DNA from: Spirometra erinaceieuropaei
Taxonomy: Eukaryota > Platyhelminthes > Cestoda > Diphyllobothriidea > Diphyllobothriidae
Direction of reading: 5' to 3'
Assembly (NCBI GenBank): GCA_902702965.1
Contig: CACRXP010000006.1
Location: forward strand, 2,195,423 to 2,259,422
Length of the DNA: 64,000 nt
The position numbers and the translations under genes were made by a program. The number at the start of each line of letters is the position of its first letter. Within the stretch, counting starts at the first letter, position 1. This document shows positions 1 through 9,929 of the stretch, piece by piece. A model generated the notes under the pieces. The model saw only the letters and a list, made by a program, of their open reading frames with translations, did not search any database and had not been told where the DNA came from.

Positions 1-1547
1 TCCCTGTCAAAACAGCAAATGGCATGTGGTGATTGCTGACGACGAAAGCGAGAGGACTAGGTGTCGTTCGTCGGCCCCTTACTCGAAGTTGTTATGCAGA
101 GTTGATTCGGTTGGTTTCAATACTCTGTTGTCCGAACATCTCTTCAGTTAGAATCAGGGTTGGTCTATTGGCTGAGGGTTATATAAGAGGTTTAAATGAG
201 TAAGTAAGAAACATTCGCTCCAGCTCCTCTAAGGTGCCATGTGAGATTGCCAAAAGTACTTGAATTCTAACTTATAAACCGTGTAAAAGTAGTTGTTGAG
301 GAATGCAGAAACCGGAATTACAATTGCCCGCCAGATGCTGCAACTTCCTCAACAATTGAGAAGGTTTTCGATTGTTTCATTCTTTAAGTGCCACCTTTGT
401 CGTAGTTGGTGTTCCTCATCGACATGCTCCTCGGGTAATCCATGCCGCAGATTACTGAATTTTGTTTCTTGACGTGCGATGTCCCAAGTCTGGAATTCTG
501 CCTCGCTGTTGATAACCCGGAGTTAAGTATTTTGTGCCAAGAATGCTGTTGTAAAGGACAGACATGTTTAGTTAGGTTTGTTTGAATTTCTTTGTTAACG
601 TTCCCCTGAGCTACATTCCGCTTCCTTTGTAGTTACGGTGACTGAGCACCAAGCGAACGCGCCGTCGGTGGAACCACGCGAGAAAAGATAAGTCGGAGAA
701 AGGCTTGCACGCATCTACTGGTTTCCCTACACTGTAGCAGAATCAGTTCTGAATTTTCTTCCCTCAGTAGCGGTCACCAATTTTAGTCGATTGTGATTGC
801 AAACGGAAAATCTTTTATGCGTTAGATGAGTAAGGAGAGTTAGCGTAAGGAGAACCCCTGTCGTGCGTGTGGTGCGATGTGGTGGCTGTGGCCTGCCGAC
901 ACATTTTGTTGCTAGTTCAAATTCAAACTAACTGACTAATTGATTGATTAATTTACTCATTCGTGTAACACCTGCGCTTCTAATCGATTGATCGTACAAC
1001 ACCTGTGGGTCTAAACGAAGTTGCTGGGAGATCGATTCAGTTGGCGCGCCGGCTCTGAATCGATTTTTTATGCGCGTACGAATTGTGGCGTTGTTAGCCA
1101 ACTGGGACGTCCAAATGAGCCATTTGAGCATCAGGCGTTAACTTACGCCTACGTAGATTATTGTGCTTCGCTTTTCGAGCCCTGTCGCACTTGCAAAAGC
1201 AGTCAATCTTGTAGGCTTAGTAAAAATGCACTTCAGTATGTAGGAACCTCCGGAAGGTTGGAGAAGCACTCCTAAAGCCGTACGACATATCCATAAATGC
1301 GAACATGCCGAATAACCTTGTCATTTTACCTTTTGAAATATCTCAGATATGATCGTCATTTTACTGATTTATCTGCTGTCGCCAGCCAGCTCTACCCTAC
1401 TCCAAGTCTAGATGACGCGGGATTCGAATCCGACTCGTTTGATCCTGTATTATCAATGGTCGTTATGTGACTATCTGCGAGGGCTTAGGGCTGAGACCGA
1501 GACTTGATCAATGAACGTCCTTCCGCCGTATTTAATATTCTCGAGAG
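1..1547. other. Unassigned left flank
   Basis: No coding region, RNA gene or repeat family was recognised here. Reading frames are short and show no family motif. A reversed B-box-like stretch (GGATTCGAATCC, near 1420) hints at a very decayed tRNA-derived repeat. Confidence 0.4.
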
Positions 1548-1722
1548 GACAGCAGGCCCGTGGATTAGTAATAGAGCATTAAAACTTGATAACGCCCCAT
1601 AACCAATGATCTCGAGTTCGAATCTCAGATCATCCCGACCTGGGGATGGGTTTGGCTGGTCGACGATGGCTAATAAGCTAGACATTGCCGTTCCGCTCTC
1701 CCTGGTGTTCACAGTCTTCCTA
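1548..1722 (+). repeat. SINE-C copy 1, tRNA-Arg-like SINE, decayed
   Basis: A tRNA-like head with a degenerate A box and a clear B box (GAGTTCGAATCTC, near 1615) is followed by the body seen in other copies: GGCTGGTCGACGATGGCTAATAAG and then a stretch resembling TCTCCCTTGTCTTTG. The same order of blocks recurs at 41932, 50690 and 52346. The family call rests on this shared order. This copy is the most diverged. Confidence 0.5.
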
Positions 1723-1794
1723 CATAATTGCTTTTTTCTATGTAACTGCCTGTGAGTGCTTTAGATTTGACTCCATGACTCCATTCTATTTTCC

Positions 1795-2297
1795 GTCAAA
1801 GAAGGTGCCCCTACCATTCTGAACAAAGCAGAGTACTCGGAGGAGATGATGTCACCCTTAATAGAGGACTCAGTATACGATCCTCTGGCTGCCGATCCCA
1901 CAAAATCACAGAACCCATGCATTGAAAAAAACACTGAGACGCCTTATAGGAGGGAAATTTATCTCAAGAGTTCTTGCCAAGAGCTTAAAACAGGATGAAT
2001 CAATAATTGCCGGAATACATGATCTTCTTAAAATTCTCAAAATTAATATTCCGTTGCGACCATTCGTCCTTCTAATTGGTGCACCCAACCATAAGACTTC
2101 AAAATGGCTATTTCGCCAACTACGTCCACTTACAAAGGACTCCGAGAAATCTATTGAAGATTCGATTGAACTTCTAGACAAATTAAAATGGTTTATAGTT
2201 ATATGTGACTAGATAAGTATATCATTCGACGTAGTCTCGCTCATCACTCGATTCCGCAAGATTTAGCGAGGCGCTGCACCGAATAACTCCTTTAAAC
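1795..2297 (+). pseudogene. Penelope-like element, N-terminal half of reverse transcriptase, broken
   Basis: A conceptual protein, with frameshifts, shows the order typical of Penelope-like reverse transcriptases: a segment KAEYSEEMMSPLIEDSVYDP, then a frame from 1922 carrying PLRPFVLLIGAPNHKTSKWL, then SFDVVSL at about 2224-2244, the RT motif A region with its aspartate. At least two frameshifts and several stops break it. The sequence stops exactly at the LTR of Gypsy-1, and the same open reading sense resumes at 7674. This is therefore the left half of an element split by that insertion. A Penelope assignment is firm for the segment as a whole. The exact 5' boundary is not visible. Confidence 0.75.
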
Positions 2298-2344
2298 TGT
2301 AGGAAGTTCTAGAAGGCCCGACCACGTGCGTCCGCCATCTTGGA

Positions 2345-2357
2345 GAAGGTTCTAGAA
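2345..2357 (+). promoter_or_regulatory. Perfect three-unit heat shock element in LTR
   Basis: GAAGGTTCTAGAA matches the HSF1 consensus GAAnnTTCnnGAA exactly. A second TTCTAGAA dyad lies at 2307-2314. The 3' LTR carries the same pair (7149-7161 and 7111-7118). Position about 230 bp upstream of the TATA box suits a regulatory role. Function is inferred. Confidence 0.55.
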
Positions 2358-2583
2358 AGCGCGCCCCTTAAGGGGCGCGCCCGCCGAACTTTTCCATATT
2401 TATACGCCAGGCACTTAGTCGCAATTTGGCTTCTCACGAAAAGTATGCATTTGATAAATTATTATAACGCTAAAATTAAGCAAGATAGCCCTGGCATAAG
2501 TTTGTTTAACTTTCCACCCTCGACCTACCCTCCACCAATCAACAATGGCGGCCCCAACCTTGCGACTCCCTCCCTGGAAAAGC

Positions 2584-2591
2584 TATAAATA
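2584..2591 (+). promoter_or_regulatory. TATA box of Gypsy-1 LTR
   Basis: TATAAATA lies 286 bp into the LTR. The 3' LTR has the identical motif at 7388-7395. It is the only good TATA match in the repeat. Confidence 0.65.
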
Positions 2592-2867
2592 CGGGCAAGG
2601 ATTAGGCCCCAACAACTCCCGTGGCCGGTCGCCGCTCTCCGGACGAGGAACCCCTGTCGCTCTCTCCGCCGGATCCCAGAGTTCCAAGCCGCCCTGTGAA
2701 CAATCCGCCCAGATTTAGCTTATTTTTGTAATTAGGACTCTCCCCTTAGTTTCTTTTTGTACATAGGTCGTTCAGTAAAGCAGTGACTAGTCTGACTTCT
2801 CCTGTTGGGCCTCGTTGACCACTCTTCTCACTAGACGGGATCGTTACCACATCGGGGACGTTACAAT

Positions 2868-2881
2868 TTGGTGGCAGCGGT
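2868..2881 (+). other. Primer-binding site of Gypsy-1, tRNA-Leu type
   Basis: TGGTGGCAGCGGTG begins two bases after the LTR end. It is complementary to the 3' end (CACCGCTGCCA plus CCA) known for animal leucine tRNAs. The match stops after 14 nt. The tRNA identity is from general knowledge of tRNA-Leu ends and was not searched. Confidence 0.65.
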
Positions 2882-2888
2882 GACCACT

Positions 2889-5738
2889 ATGTCGGACAAC
2901 CTTGTTGGCAAGTTGGCCAAGGAGCTACAGAAACTGGGTCTGCAGCAGCCGTCTGCGCCCTTGCCAGAGAAGCTGACGCGAGTTGCCGACTTCAGTCGAT
3001 GGGAGGCACGGATGAAGGATTACCTGCGCGGGGTGGATGCTTCGTCGCAAAGCGGAACCATCTTGGGCCTGCTGGACGATGAAGTGTACGACCTCGCACA
3101 GTCCTCAGGCATATCCACCTCCCTGCCGGCGTCAGAAATCCTGGATCGCCTTCGTGCAATTCTCGGGGCGTCTGTGCACCCGTGGATTCTGCAATCAGAG
3201 TTCCGGAGCCGTTTCCAACAGCCGGGCGAAGGAATTCTCGACTACCAGCAGGCCCTTCGTCTCCTGGGACGGAAGGCTTTTCCCACCATGGATGCTGCAG
3301 CCCTCACTCAGCGGGTGTTGGAGCAGTTCGTCGCTGGTGTCAGGGATCCTGAAGTCCGGAAGGCCTTGATGCGGGGNNNNNNNNNNNNNNNNNNNNNNNN
3401 NNNNNNNNNNNNNNNNNNNNNNNNNNNNNNNNNNNNNNNNNNNNNNNNNNNNNNNNNNNNNNNNNNNNNNNNNNNNNNNNNNNNNNNNNNNNNNNNNNNN
3501 NNNNNNNNNNNNNNNNNNNNNNNNNNNNNNNNNNNNNNNNNNNNNNNNNNNNNNNNNNNNNNNNNNNNNNNNNNNNNNNNNNNNNNNNNNNNNNNNNNNN
3601 NNNNNNNNNNNNNNNNNNNNNNNNNNNNNNNNNNNNNNNNNNNNNNNNNNNNNNNNNNNNNNNNNNNNNNNNNNNNNNNNNNNNNNNNNNNNNNNNNNNN
3701 NNNNNNNNNNNNNNNNNNNNNNNNNNNNNNNNNNNNNNNNNNNNNNNNNNNNNNNNNNNNNNNNNNNNNNNNNNNNNNNNNNNNNNNNNNNNNNNNNNNN
3801 NNNNNNNNNNNNNNNNNNNNNNNNNNNNNNNNNNNNNNNNNNNNNNNNNNNNNNNNNNNNNNNNNNNNNNNNNNNNNNNNNNNNNNNNNNNNNNNNNNNN
3901 NNNNNNNNNNNNNNNNNNNNNNNNNNNNNNNNNNNNNNNNNNNNNNNNNNNNNNNNNNNNNNNNNNNNNNNNNNNNNNNNNNNNNNNNNNNNNNNNNNNN
4001 NNNNNNNNNNNNNNNNNNNNNNNNNNNNNNNNNNNNNNNNNNNNNNNNNNNNNNNNNNNNNNNNNNNNNNNNNNNNNNNNNNNNNNNNNNNNNNNNNNNN
4101 NNNNNNNNNNNNNNNNNNNNNNNNNNNNNNNNNNNNNNNNNNNNNNNNNNNNNNNNNNNNNNNNNNNGCGAATTTAAGGACATCTTTGACTGGGATGGCA
4201 AGTCCACGGGGCGGACAGGTGTGACGGAGCACTGCATCGACACGGGGGATGCGAGACCAATCCGGGTTCCTCCCAGGCGACTTCCAATCTTTTACCAGAA
4301 GGAACTAGATGCTCTTATCAATGATATGCTTAGTCGTAATATTATAAGGCCCTCTCAGTCGCCCTGGTCATCCCCCATTGTACTTGTAAAGAAGAAGGAC
4401 GGGTCAATGCGATTGTGCATTGACTATAGGAAGCTAAATGCAGTGACTAAGAAAGACTCCTTTCCTCTCCCACGAATAGATACCACGTTAGACGCTCTCG
4501 CTGGAAATGTTATGTTTTCGACACTTGATTTAGCTTCGGGCTATTGGCAAGTTGAAGTGCGTCCCTCTGATAGGGAAAAGACTGCCTTCGCGGTCCCCTC
4601 TGGCCTTTACGAGTTCGAAACGATGCCCTTCGGCCTAGCCAATGCCCCCAGCACTTTTCAGAGGTTGATGAACCAGGTGCTTGCACAGTTAATACCAACC
4701 TCGTGTTTAGTATACATGGATGATATAATCGTCCTCGGAAAGGACTTTGATAGCAACCTCAGTAACATCAGGGCTGTGTTTAGCGGTCTCCGACAGGCAG
4801 GGTTAACCCTGAAGCCCTCCAAATGTGTTTTTATAAAGCCCCGCGTGAAGTTTTTAGGCCATGTAGTCTCAGCCGCGGGGATAGAGACTGACGACGAAAA
4901 GGTCACACAAATCCGTGAGTGGCCCACTCCCTCCGATGTGACGGAGGTCCGCAGTTTCCTAGGTCTCGCCTCCTATTACAGGCGATTTATTAAGGATTAC
5001 GCCCAAATTGCCGGGCCGCTCCACAAGCTTACGCAGAAAAACGTAAAGTTCAAGTGGACTGCTGACTGTACCAACAGCTTCCAGACGCTAACAGATAAGC
5101 TATGTACCACCCCAATTCTAGTCTTTCTTGATATTAGTAATGATGCCGGAAAGTTCATCCTGGATACCGATGCCAGCGACACCGCAATCGGCGCGGTTCT
5201 CTCTCAGCAACAGCTAGACGGTACCGAGCGTGTCATCCGGTATTTAAGTAGATCGTTGACCAAGGCAGAACGGCGCTACTGCGTGACTCGAAAAGAGATG
5301 CTGGCCCTCACGCACTTTGTGGAAGAATGCCGGCCATACCTTCAGTACCGGCCGTTCGTCGTACGCACTGACCACAGTGCCTTGACTTGGCTAAGAAATT
5401 TTAGGAATCCTGAAGGGCAGGTAGCTCGTTGGCAAGAGAAGTTAGCGGAATACGACTTAGAATGCGTGTTCCGACCCGGTCGCCAACATGGCAACGCGGA
5501 CGCTCTTTCGAGGAGACCGCATCGCCCTCACGGGGAGTGCCCGTCATGCACGGACATTACCATCTCGGCTATCGCTTTGCAAAGCGACCAATGCCTTCTC
5601 TGGGCCGCAGCCCAAAGGGATGACCCTCATATCCGTCCCATTTATAATTGGAAGGTCAGTAACGGTAGGCCCCTTACTAAAGCTGAGCTAGCGGGTTGTA
5701 GTTATGAGACGCGATGCTTACATAGCCTTTGGGACTAA
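2889..5738 (+). pseudogene. gag-pol: Gypsy-1 gag-pol, part 1 (gag to RNase H), contains gap and ends at premature stop
   Basis: The first ATG after the primer-binding site (2889) opens a retrotransposon Gag-like region (MSDNLVGKLAKELQKLG onward, readable to 3376). After the gap the frame resumes with the RT: LVKKKDGSMRLCIDYRKLN, then YMDD at 4713-4724 (catalytic aspartates). Next comes the RNase H-like domain with DTDASD (about 5163-5180) and YFR-type spacing to the TDH motif near 5367. Nucleocapsid and protease are not visible because of the gap. The frame ends at TAA (5736-5738) just before the integrase, and the same frame continues directly after it, so this looks like a single nonsense change. 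A suppressed stop is possible but there is no evidence for it. Confidence 0.9.
3377..4167. other. Assembly gap (791 N)
   Basis: A run of N inside gag-pol of Gypsy-1. The expected content is the nucleocapsid zinc knuckle, the protease and the start of RT. Open frames crossing the run have no meaning within it. Confidence 1.
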
Positions 5739-7106
5739 TTGTTCATCGAAAATGGTGTTCTATTCTATCGCGACAACGAACAATACCCAAGGCGAGTCGT
5801 CCTACCGCTTTCGATGGTGGAGGACGTGGTCAAAAGGATGCATGCGGAACTAGGGCATTCCGGCATCCACAAGACCGAGTGGGCACTCCGCCGGCGTTAC
5901 TACTGGCCGAATCAGAAGACCGACATACAGAACGTTGTCCGGTCTTGTGAGCGGTGTTTAGGCTTTAAGTCCCCCGGGCACTCCTACAGAGCCCCGCTAC
6001 AGCCAATTCAGACAGGCTACCCCAACGAGAGGGTAGCGGTAGACTTAGTTGGCCCGATCGCACCATCCGCGAGGGGAAATAGGTTTATTCTCGTCATGGT
6101 AGACTGTTTCACCAAGATGGCTGAGACAGTACCCCTACCAGATGCGTCTGCCCCCACAGTAGCCCGAGCCATCTTCAACGGGTGGATCTGCCGCTGGGGA
6201 GCCCCGGACCAACTCCACTCAGACCGAGGCTCGTCGTTCGAGAGCAGCGTCGTACACGAGTTGTGTAAGGTTATGAAAATTAAGAAAACACGCACTACCG
6301 CGTACCACCCACAAGGCAACGGCCAGGTGGAAAGGACGAACCGGACGCTGATCAATCTGTTGCGGGCATTTGTCGACCGGAACTCAGCACCCACATGGGA
6401 CGAAGCCTTGCCGGCGTGCATGTTGGCTTACCGATCCACGGTAAATGCCACTACGCAACAAACGCCGTTCTTCCTAACGTGCGGGAGGGAGATGCAGCTC
6501 CCCGAAGATCTCCATCTACCCCCTACACATCCGGTTGAGAACGTCGACACGTACGCCTCGAGGATGCGGAAAACTCTGCGCATAGCATCGGAGGAAGCGC
6601 GATTGCACCTCCAGGAAGGTCAGCGCCGTCAGAAGGCATTCTATGATCGTCTAGCACACGGGACGCCCTATCAAGAGGGAGATATCGTGTGGATGCGGAA
6701 TTTCGCCCCATCGCCAAGTGTACCTCAAAAATTTAATCCAGCATGGATAGGCCCGTATGTAGTTAGAAAGGTCCTCTCCGACACGACTTGTGTCGTTCGC
6801 AGCCAGGACAGACCGTACTCTGAAGAGTTTACGGTACACTTCAATCGCCTAAAGCCAGGCCCATCGACAGAGGAGGACACAGACCTTGCCGACTCGGGAC
6901 CCAGCCCGTCTCACGAATACAACGACCAACTAGTCGAACAGTATTTAGAAGTCCCCCCAGAAGGCGGTTACGCTTCGGCTGAGGTATTCAGAGATGGACA
7001 CCCGATAGCGAAGACTGTCGAAGTACCCCCAGATGGTGGACCCGCCATCGAACAAGATGATTCTGCTGAGGACAGCAGACTCTTTTCGCAAGGGGGAGCA
7101 ATGTAG
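5739..7106 (+). pseudogene. pol: Gypsy-1 pol, part 2 (integrase)
   Basis: This continues the frame of part 1 after the TAA. It has the HHCC zinc-binding region (HSGIHKTEWALRRRYYW, then CERC), the three acidic catalytic positions of a DDE integrase (VAVDLVGP; SDRGSSFES; GQVERTNRTL), and a C-terminal GPY-like module (WIGPYVVRK). The tail holds two short similar units, EVPPEGG and EVPPDGG. The frame ends at 7106 inside the first bases of the 3' LTR, as is common in compact Gypsy elements. All catalytic residues are present. Confidence 0.92.
7090..7101 (+). other. Polypurine tract of Gypsy-1
   Basis: AAGGGGGAGCAA lies immediately upstream of the 3' LTR, the expected position and composition for the plus-strand primer. 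Confidence 0.7.
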
Positions 7107-7669
7107 GAAGTTCTAGAAGGCCCGACCACGTGCGTCCGCCATCTTGGAGAAGGTTCTAGAAAGCGCGCCCCTTAAGGGGCGCGCCCGCCGAACTTTTCCA
7201 TATTTATACGCCAGGCACTTAGTCGCAATTCGGCTTCTCACGAAAAGTATGCATATAATAAATTATTATAACGCTAAAATTAAGCAAGATAGCCCTGGCA
7301 TAAGTTTGTTTAACTTTCCACCCTCGACCTACCCTCCACCAATCAACAATGGCGGCCCCAACCTTGCGACTCCCTCCCTGGAAAAGCTATAAATACGGGC
7401 GAGGATTAGGCCCCAACAACTCCCGTGGCCGGTCGCCGCTCTCCGGACGAGGAACCCCTGCCGCTCTCTCCGCTGGATCCCAGAGTTCCAAGCCGCCCTG
7501 TGGACAATCCGCCCAGATTTAGCTTATTTTTGTAATTAGGACTCTCCCCTTAGTTTCTTTTTGTACATAGGTCGTTCAGTAAAGCAGTGACTAGTCTGAC
7601 TTCTCCTGTTGGGCCTCGTTGACCACTCTTCTCACTAGACGGGATCGTTACCACATCGGGGACGTTACA
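7102..7669 (+). repeat. 3' LTR of Gypsy-1
   Basis: Same length and ends as 2298-2865, with about seven substitutions and no indels seen. It carries the heat-shock-element-like motif (7149-7161) and the TATA box (7388-7395), so it could also drive transcription out into the flank. Confidence 0.95.
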
Positions 7670-7673
7670 AAAC

Positions 7674-8035
7674 CTCCAATTTCAAGATGGCTGCGGACAC
7701 TTTACTCCAACTTCTAGATCTCTGTCCAGAAACAAACTTTTCCATTGGTTCGCGTATATGTGGCTTCCTGGCTGGGTCCCTAATGCAGATATGTGAAGCC
7801 ATAGCTTTTTCCACGGTTAAACTAACACCCTGGCTGCGGTATGTGCATAACATATTTGTCATCGTCGAGAAAAATCCGTTCAATCTGTTTCATAAAAGTC
7901 TTAACTCTATATTTCAAGGAATCAAGTTTACGTTGGAGGCGGAGGTTGATTGACAGCTACCATTCCTGGATGTCCCTGTAAGTCGAAATTATGTTGGATC
8001 ACTTTAAAAATCAGTTTATTGCAAGAATGCATATT
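7674..8035 (+). pseudogene. Penelope-like element, C-terminal part of reverse transcriptase
   Basis: This resumes the element cut at 2297. The frame reads NFSIGSRICGFLAGSLMQ, the position of the MGSPISG-type motif in Penelope-like RTs, then LRYVHNIFVIVEKNPFN, where the family has a YVDD-type catalytic box. The second aspartate position reads N here and the first reads H, so catalysis is lost. It ends with IKFTLEAEVD, a stop, and QLPFLDV, the usual sequence after the RT core. Similarity to the family ends near 8035, where an inverted repeat begins. Confidence 0.8.
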
Positions 8036-8047
8036 CGGAGGTCATCC

Positions 8048-8174
8048 GTGGCGTCGGAGTAACCACAGCCAATGCTCATGTTTGCAGTGTCCGTGTTTAC
8101 AGTCCTCTCTACACGTATCTCGCATTCCTGCCCCGTTCACACCTGTACGCAACCGTGTGAACAGCAGTTGTCAC
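8048..8174 (+). repeat. Inverted repeat, left arm (partner 8920-9046)
   Basis: These 127 bp align without gaps to the reverse complement of 8920-9046 at roughly 78 percent by eye. Shared core: CACGTATCTCGC followed by TTCCTG and CACCTG. It begins just after the Penelope-like RT fragment. Confidence 0.75.
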
Positions 8175-8454
8175 ACCAGTGTTGGCGTCGAGCTGGGGTT
8201 CCCTGTCATTATCGTTCGTTCTTGCCGCGCGCTCGCGTCTGCCTACATTAGACCCAGTAGGCGGTCTCGAGGACTTGCGTTCGACACCGGCTTCCCCGAT
8301 TTCTTGTTTCCGATGCCCGTCTACGCTCGCCCGTGTTCTCGCTTGGTCTGGGTTCGACTACCGTCGTCTCTGGCCCTACGACCCGCCCGCATTCCTGCTT
8401 ATTGAACTGCACCCGTAGGGCCTGGTAGGCTGTCGGCAAAGTTACACAGCGATT

Positions 8455-8860
8455 AAATTAAGTGGATGTGGCGTATCAGGCTTTGAGCGTCTCCATGACC
8501 GTTTGAACGCACCCTTGGCCTAAGACTTCGGCGTTTTGGAAAGCGAAAGCATAGCCAGAAGCTACGCGATGTCCCGCCACCAGCGAGAACTGGTCCATTC
8601 TTCGTACCGATTTTGCATGTTCGCACATGCGGGTCTGCAATCTCATCCGGTCTCTCTAATGTAGTTAGTTTCGCAGGAATTGCACTGGATCTGATAAATG
8701 AGGTTGCGTATTCGCCTTGTTGCAGAGAAGTTTTAGGTCTCATGACCAAAGGCCTCCTTGTTGCCGCGGGTCTGTGGGCGAAGCTGGTACCCAATGGTTG
8801 CAATAAATAGCAAATGCTTCGGATGCGTTCACAACATACGGCTCGCCAAACTTTTACCTG
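8455..8860 (-). pseudogene. Penelope-like element, GIY-YIG endonuclease region, broken
   Basis: Read on the minus strand, a frame gives LLQPLGTSFAHRPAATRRPL and VMRPKTSLQQGE, the linker before the endonuclease in Penelope-like elements. After a frameshift it gives IYQIQCNSCETNYIRETG, the GIY-YIG core with arginine where the second glycine motif normally has glycine. Downstream come stops and drift. It lies between the arms of the 8048/8920 inverted repeat and is opposite in direction to the RT fragment at 7674. It is therefore either a second copy or an inverted part of the same element. Confidence 0.7.
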
Positions 8861-8919
8861 ATTTGCCGTTAACTTTATAGTTGGCTTTGACAGTCTGCTA
8901 CGTTGTATAAAGATGTGGC

Positions 8920-9046
8920 ATGACAACCACCGTTCATACGGTTGTGGGCAGGTGTAAACGGGACAGGAAGGCGAGATACGTGGAGAGCGGACAGCAAAAA
9001 CGGACAACGCAGACGAGAGCAATGATCGTGGTCACCCCGACGCCGC
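8920..9046 (-). repeat. Inverted repeat, right arm (partner 8048-8174)
   Basis: Reverse-complement partner of 8048-8174. It sits on the 5' side of the minus-strand GIY-YIG fragment, so the two arms enclose that fragment. Confidence 0.75.
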
Positions 9047-9059
9047 CCCCACACCCGGT

Positions 9060-9925
9060 AAAAGATGAGGAGGAACCCATTCCGCCATGACACCAATCGC
9101 CAACCCCGCTGTACAGGGCACTGGAATTCAGTGACATGACAGGGCAAAGAAAACCCTCAAATACTAAGACGAGCCGTGCACAGCCCACCTCCGGCGATGG
9201 AAGCTTGTTTGTTTTCAAAACTTCAGGCCAATAAAACCACGGTTCCTGTGATCATCTTACCCTCTCAGTTGTGTCCGTGACCTCGCAGTTTCGCCTCAGT
9301 TAGCAATATAGGCAAGGGGTAAGATGGTGCTAATTTTTGTTTTAAAACGCTTGCTTTACTTGCAGACGTATGTGTTCCATCTAACAAGACTTCGAGTATT
9401 TTTTACTGCCCGACTGCGCTCCGTGCTGAACTTTTTTAAAAATGATTTTTTTTATTTCTAAAGAATTATGTGTGGGGGTGCAGAACAATGAGCCAATGTG
9501 GACATTTCAGCAGTACCGACTCCTCGGGGCGGTGCAGGTCAGCGAATGCCATCCTGGCGACGAAAGACCGACCAAATACTCTACCGTGCAGCCCCTATGC
9601 GCAAAAATATTGTGAAAGGTTCCTTACCCTTTGCATATACTTAACCTTTACCAGGGCAATTATGAAGTCTATATTTATCAAAATACAGTGTTTTCGGAAT
9701 GTAGTGAAATCTGTAGACGCCGATTAATTATTTTATTGGCAACTGCTTTCAAACCGCTACCGGTCCTGGTCCAGACGCTGCTGGCAACGCAAAACAATGG
9801 AATCACAAGCACCGAAACACTTTTTTCTGGTAATTGGATGTGTTTTTTTAATTCATTTGCTACTTTCAGTTCAACTACTATTGCTGCTTTTGTAGCGCAT
9901 CCAGTAGAAAGCTTGTGCATGTGAG
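9060..9925. other. No recognised feature
   Basis: AT-rich with only short frames. A (weak) poly-T stretch occurs near 9430. I see no family motif. Confidence 0.4.
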
Positions 9926-9929
9926 AAAC

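Larger units (their letters stand above)
2298..2865 (+). repeat. 5' LTR of Gypsy-1
   Basis: Direct repeat of 7102-7669, equal in length (568 bp), bounded by TG and CA. It holds a heat-shock-element-like motif, a 22-bp perfect palindrome (2359-2380) centred on CTTAAG, CCAAT (near 2535) and a TATA box (2584-2591). Transcription would be expected to start shortly after the TATA box. Confidence 0.95.
2298..7669 (+). mobile_element. Gypsy-1: Ty3/Gypsy LTR retrotransposon
   Basis: The element is 5372 bp with two 568-bp LTRs that start TGTAGG and end TTACA. The flanks carry AAAC on both sides (2294-2297 and 7670-7673), a 4-bp target-site duplication. I counted about seven mismatches between the LTRs (near 1.2 percent), so the insertion is recent. 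Internal order is primer-binding site, gag, an assembly gap where nucleocapsid and protease should be, RT, RNase H, integrase and a purine-rich tract. It interrupts a Penelope-like element. Activity is doubtful because one in-frame stop (5736-5738) splits pol, and the gap hides 791 bases. Confidence 0.95.

Noticed and set aside
3195..4243. Long minus-strand frames across the N run
   Set aside because: They exist only because N is read as open; the real bases at both ends do not support a gene.
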